DNA of 64,000 nt from Uloborus plumipes (taxonomy: Eukaryota > Arthropoda > Arachnida > Araneae > Uloboridae): the NCBI GenBank assembly GCA_038373865.1, contig JAXGGA010005139.1:16871-80870 (forward strand). The letters are read 5' to 3'. Position 1 is the stretch's first letter. Each line of letters begins with the position of its first letter. Below, piece after piece: positions 22,344 through 34,300 of this stretch. The notes under the pieces were generated by a model. It had not been told where the DNA came from. It ran no database searches and saw only the letters and a program-made list of their open reading frames with translations. The translations under genes and the position numbers were made by a program.

Positions 22344-25300
22344 CTGTGGGGAAAAGATAATACATATAGTTTCGCTATCATTCAAAAACAGTTTTCTTTC
22401 ATCTTTTGCAACTTCGGTTTCAAGTTTTAATGCTGGTGTTTCTTTTTTTTTTCTTCAAAAAAGCAGTTTCTAAAAAATCGGTAATTAGTATTAAAGCTAT
22501 GCAATTCATGAAATAATCACTGCGATTTCAGTTCAACTTCAATGCTGATTCCACATCGATGGAGAAAATAAAATCTTTGTAGAAAACTTCTAGCGCATAG
22601 CATATTCTGCAAAATTTGATTTGTACGTCCACGTGCTTACTCAATCAGCAAAGTGATGAAAGCAAAAAGTGAGAGCAAAGTGATATTAGTGCCAAAATTA
22701 AAAATTTCTAAATAATTGGCACAAATGCTATAAGAACCCCTCCTCTCTTTTGGGGTAAGAGACAGTTCTGGCAGGTTCTGCTATACATCATGATTAAGAG
22801 CAAAATTTCAATGAAAATCTACCTATGATCTGAACTTCCAGCCCGTTTTACTCAAAACTTTTAAAATTCTATTTGCATCTCTTTGCTTTTCATTGCTACA
22901 TTATTCGCTTGCAATACAATAGATAAATCCTCGCTGCCGATGTTAATGCATAGAAAATGTTTGGTAGAACATAGTTTGTTACAAGGCCGTTGATGTGGAA
23001 TCAGCATTAAGGTTCGGTTTTAAAGGAGCGTCGTGCTACATCTTATCATCTCAACAAGCAGATTTCGTGCCAAATATCTCTTACCGCCTTATTCACCGTT
23101 AACCTAACCACCGGCCTCAAACCACGAGGTTCGTTAACCCGGAGTTAAGATTTTAACCACGCGGTTAAAAAGTTGGTATTCACTGTCGAAAAATGACGCG
23201 GATTTCCTCTACCACGTCATTACTCAACTTAACTTCAGGTGGTTATGTACGCGGCCATCCTATTGGTCAATGTTGATCACGTGATTAATTTGCTGTTTTT
23301 AAATCTCCAATCATTTGCATTCGAGTTTACATGTATTGCGCATATTCAGAGAACAAACCACACTTTAAGTTTCGCAACCACGCCCGGTTGGGAATTAACC
23401 TTGCTCCTAGAGCTTGGTTAAGTTTCCCAACCAAGCGTCTTTTCGGAAACCTGTCAGCGCGTAGTTAATGTTGACGGTGAATACGAAGTAGGCGGTAACT
23501 CCGGGTTAAGAGCCGGTTTAACCACGCTTGGTTAACTGTGAATAAGGCGTTACTGCGTATGGTGCAGACATCGTGACAATGCTCAGAACATGTGCATTTA
23601 ATGTCAAGGCAGCTTGAAAAGTTAGATTAAGCTCTGGGTTAGAAACAGCAGAAGTTTTCTTAGAAACCGAATCTTAATACTTTTCGATAAAGTCGTATGA
23701 ATTGTCCTAAATCTAACTTCTCAAAAGGTAACCATTCTCACCTTCTTCATAGCTGCTGTCATCTCTGGATCAATGTCAATCATGAGTGGTCCTTTAGACT
23801 TCAGCATGTAGTGCAACTTTAGGTTCTTGAAATTCACCTAAAATTTAAGTAAACCAAATTAATGATAGCTTTAGCTCACATTTCGGTCAACTTTTGATTA
23901 TATTTTTATGGTTGTGTGTGGAATTTGAGGAGATTAACCATTAAATCTTGTAATTCAATCAGGTTGACATCAAGTATGAATATTGATTCCACCTGGAAAT
24001 CTTTCAACTAGTGACTGAAAACTATGCGACTTTTGAAATTGCACAACCTCCCCGTAACGTTTCATCCAATTTGAAAAGCTCAATAAAAGTAAATTGATAA
24101 AAGAACGGAGGAACAAATTAGCACGGAGTGATACCATAAGTTAGAGTATAAAGTACTCGTATCATTTAGAAATTACCCTCTCTTCCCACTCTGATGGGAT
24201 TTTTCACCATTTACATTCACTTTTCTCTTCCGCCCAAAAAGTAAGTAATTGGACATTTTTTCGAATTAAAAAATATGTTTTAGTGCTAAACCATATCATG
24301 TCCAATAGGATGCACCGACTAGCAAATTTGCCGATTACGATTACCGATTAATCGGCAGTTGATAATCGGCCGATTAATCCGTCAAGCCGATTAATGATTA
24401 AAATGGTTGTTTTCAGTACACCGTTACAGTTTTTTCTGCGTTTTTTTTTTTTTTCAATTCTAACTTTTGAAATAGTTGCTAATTTTTTGTTCCATTTTCC
24501 TAATTTTCCCAAAATAATTTCAAAATATTATCAAATTTCTCTGAACTAATTTTCATATTATTGTCAATAATATTGAATTAACACATTGCTAATTATGTAA
24601 GCTAGACATGAAAATTCAAAAAAAAAAAAAGGACGTCTGTGTGGTGAGCAATCCAATTTTGAAGTTCTTTTAGTTTCAATTTTTCAATTATTAGTAGCTA
24701 TGTAATTCAAGACTTTTATTCTTTGTGAAAATTGAAGATTATCTAAAAGCAAGGAGAAAAGTATCGACGCATGAAAAATGTTGCTACATTAACTATGTGC
24801 ATTTTTATTCAAAATAGGAGAATTAATGTATTAAAAACTTTACATCAACGGTGAGGATTATTATTACTGTTAATAAAATTATTCATCATAATTTCTTAGT
24901 AAAGGTTTACTTTAAAAAATAATATTTAAAAAATATTTTTCCGCCGATTAATCGGCCGATTTTGCCGATGATTAATAATCGGCAAAGTGGCCGATTAATC
25001 AGTGCATCCCTAGTGTCCAATCTTGATTTTGTAAGACATTAGATAGCATTTTGAAACATTGGGCAAAAGTGCTTTAACGAAATTATTTTAAGCTTTCAAA
25101 AGGAGCAATTCAATGAGAACAGAAGCACCATTTTTAGGTACGATTTTTCGTTTACACCTATCCTTTTTAAAAAAAACTACCAACGGGAGCAGTCGATGTT
25201 GAATGGTTGAAACTATGTTTTGTGCAACAGTTTTTTGTTGCCCAAGTTGCCAAATGGGTGTTTATTTCGCTGGAATTATTTTTCTCAAGCTCGTGTCTGG

Positions 25301-28300
25301 CTCATTTTGAGTCTTTTTAGAGTTTTCTACAAAAACAGAAAAACAAAATCATTACTTGGGTTGCTCACGTCCACACCCAAATTCACAGTTTTGGTGAAAG
25401 TAACAAACACTCCAAAAATATATTCTATGAATAAGGAACAAATTAAATATTTATTAATATTTAACTTTCCTTCAAACTGTCTTTAAAAATTTGAAATTTT
25501 ATCAAATTATTAAGAAATTCTAATGATTTACAAATGACTTGTGGAACCCCTGTTCTTTCTCCAGCTCTCTCACCCCACTATACGTACCTTTCTTCCGAAT
25601 TTGAGGAGCGTCCCGTTGTGGGCGGTGAGCACTTCCATGGTGAGGTTGAGGTCCTCGGCGTATCGGCACATGGGGCCCGTGTAGATGAACCTCTCGAGCT
25701 CTGCGTCTGGCACAGGGAAGCATCCCTTCATCGACACGTAGCCTGGGGAGGAAGTCAGAAAAAACACACTTCAAATGAAGAATGGGCAGTGGGATTCGCG
25801 AAAATCGTGAAGAGGAATGGCCAACTGTTGTTTTCTCCGAACTGACACTGCGTTAGCAGAGAAACGAGTTTTACAGAATTCTTTTTTTTTTTGATTGGTT
25901 GCCAAAATTTGGCAACGAAACCTCAATGCAATTTGACCAAAGCACAATTTCAGCCTACTCTTTTTCTTGTTAACTCCGTATTTTGCATTAAAATAGAGAT
26001 TCGTGGCAACGCTTAAATGCAAACTTATAATTAAGAACTTTTATTTTTGAGAATTCCATTGTTGTTGGAATCACTATTTTACGATTTTTATGAAGTTAGA
26101 AGTGTCTCAAGCTATCTTGTTTTAAGGTTGTTTTATTGTGAATTTAAGTGACTTTTATGTATTTTGGATGTTTACGAGTTGATTTATGCTTAACCCATTA
26201 ATACCAGACATTTTTTTTCCAAAGATATTTTGTATACTGGTTACACGGCTACAGAACACACTTTACAATGGTTATGTGTTGCAATCTGTTAGTAATGAAT
26301 TGAAACAATACCAAAGTAATAATTGAACACTATTATTTGGTTGAAATGTTCATTTTTGGTAAATTCAAACACTTTTTGGACCGTCTCTAAAAAGGGACGC
26401 TAGGCATTAATGGGTTAATACGTTTAAATAAAGTTTATTAATTTATAATTGTAAATGTAATAAAAATATTTTTGAAAAACAAAATTAAACCGACTTCAGA
26501 ATTTCACTCGACAAATGCTCGAATAAGTAACACATAATTTTATTCTTTCAACACCATCGGTACTACATTTAAACATGAGTTTCAAAGTCGGCGCAAAAAC
26601 ACTAAACAGAATCATACGGAACTATATAACTCAACTATAAATATAAATTTCAATGAATCCAGGCTCTTTAATCGCATTCACTACATTGACAACCGCATTA
26701 TTATGCAATGGTACGAACATTCAGCTCTTAATTTTCAATGGTTTCTCTGAAAAAGGTTGGAAAAATGTAGTTAAACATCATTTTACCTATAATTTTTAGC
26801 TGTATTATACTGTAAAAGCAACAGTAAAATACTGGCAGCAGAGGTTCCAGTTTAAAACTAACTGCACAGTAATAAACAATAAAATTAGCAGTTTTACAGT
26901 TTATTACTATAAAAATACACTGCAAAAAAGGAACTGTTGTTTTTACATTATAATACTGGCAACCGAAATTCCAATTTAAGGGAGTCCGGAACACATTTTG
27001 AAAACAATTTTATTAAACAGTTTAGAATTTTGAAATTTTTAACACTGATTCACCATATGTTTAATAAACAAAATCATAACATACATGACAATTTTTTACT
27101 TCCTTTTACGCAGTAAAGGAAGTATTGTGATCGCGAAAAAAAAATCACTCAAATTTGAGTCTAAATTTTGATTTTGCTCACCCCCGAATAAATGTTCAGT
27201 AGTTTTTTCGACCTGTCAGCACGTGCATATGTACCTACCAACATATCGCCGTTCCGGAAGAACAATGACGTAACTGAAAAAATTTGTCAAATGCAAATAC
27301 GTCACTGTTCTTCCGGAACAGCGATATAAGCAGCCGAAAAATCCTTTTCAGCCACCCCCGAGTTAATTACGACGAGTTTTCTCGTGACGTCTGTATGTAC
27401 GTTAGGGTGGAGCGAAAAACAAAAATTTTGGAATTTTTTTCTGTAATACCCGGCAAAAGCTGTGCATGCGTAAGTACAAAACACGTGTAAAATATTATCA
27501 AGTTTGAACAACTCCTTTAGGGTCCTACCAGGGCTTGAATTTCTCTAAAAATACGAAAAAATATCAATTTTCAAAAAATTTTTGGAAAATATACATAATC
27601 ACCATTTTTGTTCTATAACCATTAAAATGCTTCCTTTTAACACTCTGTTCATGCATCTTCAAAATATTTACATTCTATTCAGTATTAAGTTCGTACATGA
27701 ACCGTAAAGTTCTGTGAAATTAACCAAAAATTGACATTTTTTACCATTTTTTGCACATTGCAATAAATTCTTCTTTTGTAATCCAGATTCTATTTTTTTT
27801 TGCAATGAATGGGCAAAATGGAGCTTTTAGTTGTAAATGCAATTATATTTCATTACATTAACAGCCCAGAACGCACCACAAGGAGGTAGCTGCATTTCGG
27901 GTGTCATTCTGCCTTTCCCATTCACCCAGCCACGTTGTTTACATATTTTCAACACATTTATATGGATGCAATTACTATCTGATGTTAAACAGGTTTCTCC
28001 TTTTGAAGCAAAGTTTGAAGTTTGACTCATGACACAGTTTTTACCTTGACGATTGCGAGCATATAGTTTTGCATTTAAATTCGTATCTTGTCTCTTCCTT
28101 CAATAGCAATCTACCGTCTCAATAACCAGTTTTGAACCCTTAAAACAATCGGACTGTAGAAGAGGTATACTTATTGAATCACTGATAAAGTACAACTTGT
28201 TTTCGAAAAGTTGTCTTATTAACGTTGCAAGAACTCGGTGGAAGATACCAAAGCTTTAAAAAGGGATAAAAGTACTTGATGGACATTGTCAATGTAATAC

Positions 28301-31300
28301 AGAAATAAAAAAGTGACCCTGATCTCACTATCAAAAATTGGAGACCTTTCAGTCATTGGCTTTCATTAATTCGAGCTAACAGAGTGATGAAGCTGTTGAT
28401 TTTCAAGCTGAGTTTCTAATGAGATACAGATACTCGTCAGTTATATCATTAAAAAATACGCTTCTGTATAGTTCAAGAAATTAGAAATTTAAAAAAAAAA
28501 GAAAAAATTTCTATGGAGCTGTAATCATATTAAAAATTACACATTCTATAAAAGTTTAAAACTATAAGAATACATTGACTGGTTAACGCGTGTTTACTTT
28601 CCTCCCATTAATGATGTCAATTTAAAAAAATCTCATAGTTTGAACTTTCAAAATTTAATATTGGTCATAAAAGTTCTCATTTAGTTATGAAAGTGTTTTC
28701 TGATGTTGTATGCCTTTCCGTAACCCAACTCCTTTACAGTTTGACTATCGTCCACTGCCGTGCATGGCCAATTACAAGTTCTCAAAATTAACAAAGCAGG
28801 CATTTCTTCGAATCATCGGATCCACGAAGAAGAGAAGATCATTAATTAAATGAATTATAGGTTGCGTAACTTTCATTATACATACAATTCCATGTTTCAC
28901 GGAAATTTTCTTTCTTTTTTTTAAATTTCTAATTTCCTGAACCATTATATTATTTAAAGATATAACTGACGAGTATCTTCATCTCATTAGAAATTCATCT
29001 TAAAAATTAACAGATTCATAAGTCTGTTAGCTCGAATTGACGAACGCTAATGACTGAAAGGTCTCCGATTTTTGATAGTGAGATCAGGGTAACCATTTTC
29101 TTTTTGTATTACATTGACAATGTCCATCAAGTACTTTTCCTCTTTTTTTAATCCGTTTTTAAAGCTTCGATATCTTCCACTGAGTTCTTGCAACGTTAAT
29201 AAGTTAATTTAAAAAAAAAAAAAAACAAGTTGCACTTTATCAGTGATTCATTAAGTATACCTCTTCTACACTCCGACTGTTTTAAGGGTTTAAAACTGGT
29301 TAGTGAGACGGTAGACTGCTATTGGAGGAAAAGACAAGACATGAATTTAAATGAAAAACTTTATGCTCGCAATCATCAATGCCAAAACTGAGTCATAAGT
29401 CTAACTTCAAACTTGGATTCAAAAGGAGAAACCTGTTTAACATCAGATAGTAATTGCATCCGTATAAATGTGTTGAAAATATGTAAACAACGTGGCTGGG
29501 TGGATGGAAAATGCAGAATGACACCCGAAGTGCAGCTACCTCCTTGTGGTGCGCTCTGGGCTGTTAATGTAACGAAATATAATTGCATTTACAACTAAAG
29601 CTGCATTTTCCCCATTCATTGCAAAAAAATAGTATCTGGATTACAAAAGAAGAATTGTTGCTATGTGCAAAAAATGGTAAAAAAAGTCAATTTTTGGTTA
29701 ATTTCACGGAAATTTACGGTTTATGTATGAACTTAATACTGAATAGAATGTAAATAATTTTGAAGATGCATGAAAAGAGTGTTAAAAGGAAGCATTTTAG
29801 TGGTATTAGAGCGAAAATGGTGATTATTTAAATTTTCCAAAAAATTTTAGAAAATTGACATTTTTTCGTATTTTTAGAGAAATTCAAGCCCTGGTAGGAC
29901 CCTAAAAGAGTTGTCCAAACTTAATTATACTTTACATGTGTATTATACTTACGCATGCACAGCTTTTGCCGGGTATTACAGAATAAAATTCCAAAATTTT
30001 TGTTTTTCGCTCCACCCTAATGTACGTGTGTGCGTATGTATGTATGTGGGTCGCATAACTCAAAAACTATATGCCGTAGAAGCTTCTAGCTTGGTATATA
30101 GGCTCTGAGGATGGTCTAGTTGTGCACCTCCCCTTGTGGTTGCATTCGAATGTTCCCAAGGGGGTGTTTTACCTCTTTTTTGGGGTAAATCAGTGTTAAT
30201 TTCAATGCAGACTCAAGTGATATAAATTGGCGCTACCGCTTGGCGATATGTCGCCAAGCTTTTGGTTGCCAAGTGTTTGACGCTAACTTGGCGACATATC
30301 GCCAAGTTGGCGACAAATTTGGCGAAAAAATTATCTTTTGAATTTAGGTTCAACTTGGCGCTATAGGCGATATTTTGCGAAAAATTCACTGAATGATATT
30401 AAAATCAGCAATATTTAGAAAATTAACCATTGTAAAATATTTTTTGCACTGTTTCGTGGCAGATTAGGGGAGTAAATATTTGAATTGTTACCTTGCTCAC
30501 TCCAAGCACTTTTTTTAACATTTAAGGCAACTACTAAGAAATTTACACGTAAAAGGAAGTAGTGTGGGGTCCATACCAGATTTTTTTTATTTAATTTTTT
30601 CAAAAAAAAGTTTGGTCGCTTTAAATCGCAAAAACTGAAAATATTTTTGATCAATTTTCATTTTTTTTTTATATATATGAACAAAAATACATAAACTTTA
30701 ATTTTTATTCGGTAATTTTAAAAATAATAATTTTAAATAAAATTAAAATATTTGAGTAAAAATTTCGAAAAATTCGAAGGTACTTTTTCTTCAAAAAATC
30801 ATATTTTTTGAACAATTTTTTTTTTAATTTGCCGAATAAAAATTCAAGTAAACTGTTTGAAAAAGATGTTCTCCAAATTTCAGAATGTTATCTTTATTAG
30901 TTCTTGAGTTATAAGAATGTGAATTCACAAAATCCGGAAAAATTGCATCATGACGAAAAACGCATTTAAAGTTTTATATTATTTATTATATTATCATATT
31001 ATCATATCATTATAATTATCATTTCTTCCGTTATAATGAAGATAAAAACAAGATTCAAAAGTCATTTTTAAGAGAAGAAAACAGAATTTTTTGGAATAAT
31101 AAAAAAAAATGCAAAACTGGACGATTTTTGCATCCCAGACCCCCTTAAAACTGTAAAAAGCATGGTAATAAACTGTAAATTTGCAGTTTATTACTGTAAA
31201 ATTGGAAATTTTAACAGTTTATTACTATAAAATTAACTGTATTATACTGTAAGAACAACATTCATTTTTTACCATGTAGGAAAACATTAATTTTTTTTTT

Positions 31301-34300
31301 CCAGGTGGACGCATTATTTACCCAAGCATTAAACAAATCATCACTTTCAATGACCTCGCTTACATCTCGCTTTCTGATGCATATTACGTTCTCTTATTGA
31401 CTACGTCACAAGCGCCACACAACGAGGGGGTACTTCAGGCATGTTGGTTTTTACATCATTAAAATATCTTAATGTACCCAAGTTCATCATTGTTGTGACC
31501 ACGAAACATAAGGAAGTCCGAACAAGTAATGTTCCGACTTGTTGTTTAAACATACAACGAAATGGCTACTAAAGGAATAAGACTGAAGGTCTCATCAAGG
31601 AAGTTTGGAATAATTAGATTCTGCCATATTTTCACGATGAAATTCGTCAATTTTTTGAAGTTTTCACTCTACTTACTCAGTACTGCGGCCAGTTTGGTTG
31701 GATAGGACATACTTTTTAATCTTTACCAAACACAAAAATCCATAATAAATGAAACAGAAATATGTGTGTGTGTATATTCCCTCTACAAATCTATAGTTTA
31801 CTTCGGATCTGGACCAAATTTGGCAGGGAGTTACTTGGGCACACTGGAAGAGTCGTAAAGGGCCTTGTTAGGGTCGAACACCAAAAAGTACTGAACCTAT
31901 TAAAATTTAAATTCAAACACCCGAAAATGGCGCAAAATGGCTCTTTCTACCCGAAATAATCATCAGATTTTCTCGATTTTGGTCTCATTGGAAAGGTCGA
32001 GAAAAATACCTTTTCAGAAGAGATCATTCCAAAGGTTTTCAAATTACAAATCGATATTTTCACACAGAAAAAAAATATGGGCGTTTTTAAGTTGGTAAAA
32101 ATTAATTTTAAATTATATTCGAAAAGTTGTCTGCAGCGAGCGTGACAGAAATTAATTGGCGTGAAGAAAATCATTAATAAGAAAAAGGTGTTGCCATTTT
32201 TTTCTTGAACATGAACCAATAAAATTCTTGCTTTTGCTTTTAGGCTTGTTTTGTAACGGAGGATTTGAAACTTTTTTGGCGATTGATTCATTTTTCGTAC
32301 TGCGTGAAGCAAAAACATTTTCAATCAAATCGGGACTTTTGGACACGCGTCACTTAAACTAGTGAAGAATAAAAAAAAAAAATACACAGGAGATTGTACA
32401 TAAAGTTTGCAGATAAATTTCAAGACTCAACTTAAGCAACCATGCGATTGTGGATTATGCACTTTTCCAACTTTGAAAATGATTCACGTGTTCGAGGCTT
32501 TCCTCGAATCAAACCACTTTGAAAGTTTTTCCCAGAACATTTTTTCACAAAATACTTGCTAAAAGCGAAGTAAAAGAGACGATAAAAGATCAGGTGGCCT
32601 TGACCTTCGATTCGAGAGTTTAACTGTGAAGTATTATGATTATATGTGGTATCGATCAAAGTTATTTTGTTGGTCAGCACCCGTGTATTTGCGTACATTC
32701 TGTAAACGTTTATTTCAAGCATTATACACGGTGGTTATGAATTAACGTGAGGTGTTTGGAGCCCTCTAGCCGCGCAGTACTGGACGAAACATTGTCAAAT
32801 TGGAACTACTTTGATATACACCCCCAAATCGGAAATTTGGCGACTTTTTTTTCGCCAAGTAAAATACCTGTTTATGTTGTTGCCACAAAAAAAATGTCGC
32901 CATAAAACTTTTTAAAAAAAAACTCAAAGAATGATACAAAATGCAAGAAAATACTAAATTTGGCAACAGCAAAAACCTAAAAGCTGAAAAAAACTAAATT
33001 GGCAACACAAAAATAAGAAACAGCAACCCTAAAAAGTTCGTAAGGAGTGCAAGATTTGGCGCTTATTTTTTTTTTGGGGGGGGGGAGGTATATCAAAGTT
33101 ATACCGTCAAATTTCATGGGCATTCCATTGGATTTTTATTTCAAAAATAAAAAAAAAGTTTAAAACATCGTCACCAGGGGACATTTTGGCGCTACAACAG
33201 TGTATTACTTTGATTATCGAAGAATTAAATGCTACTGACAAATTATGCATCCATTTTATTTCTCTGACTTTTAAAGCCATGATATCTCTTTCAACTTGTG
33301 ATATCAGAAACATTTCTTTGATACACAACACTTTTCAGCGCACAGCATTAGCATTTTCATTTCGCTGGTAATACAGCTTCACTAACAAGGCACGGTCCCG
33401 CTAGGTAAGATGCATCTAAAGACAAAACTCTCTGGGCTCAGAATGATAATTCTTTCAGTTCGTCATTTTATACTGATGATCGATCGCTAAATGCAACGCG
33501 TTTATGCAAATTATTGCATTCTATTTGGTTAACTGCACCACTATTTTCTTTGTGGTGACTTTTTTTTTATAGGACGGTGATCACGGCGATCATATTAAAC
33601 CTCATTTGCAAAGAACAATGATTTATTCTCAGCGAAATTGATCTGTACGAGCATTTTTTCAAATTTAATTTGCGATATTAACAGTGATACACTTTTAAAG
33701 CGCCAAATTTTCCCCTGGTGACGATTTTTTAAACTTTTTTTTTTTTTTAATTTCAGAAATCGAAATCCCATTTTTAGCCTACTTTCCCGTTAAAAATAAA
33801 AGAAAGACAAAAAAAGTATTAAAGTAGCTAATGCTCTAAAAATATCGCCAGTCCAAATTCGCCAGTAAAAAATATCGCCAAGTCCAAAAATATCGCCAAG
33901 TTAAAAAAATAAAGAGGTAAAATGAACATCGAAAAATTAAAAATTTGAAAGTAGGGTATTGAGATGGGGAATTTGTGTGTCGGTTTGGTTAATGTGAGCC
34001 GTTCAAACATCGTCCGCGATATAACTTTTGAATGAACAGTCCGATTTGAACAAACTTTTTTTTGTTCGAAAGATCTTTTCAAGGATACTTCATTCCCGTA
34101 TCTACATTTTCGATTTGAACAATTTTTCGTTCAACATTGAACCGTTCAAACAAGCTGTCACCCCTAATAACTTTTGAGTGAACAGTCCGATTTAAACAAT
34201 TTTATTTTTTTCGAAGCATCTCGGCAAGGATACTTTATTAATGTATTTAAATTTTAAATTTGAACATTTTTGGTTCAACATTGAACCGTTCAAGCAACCC

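Noticed and set aside
22015..22365. 116-codon minus-strand frame over exon 7
   Set aside because: Shadow frame of the terminal exon.
25534..25845. 103-codon plus-strand frame across exon 5
   Set aside because: Antisense shadow of the FAAH2-like exon; no homology.
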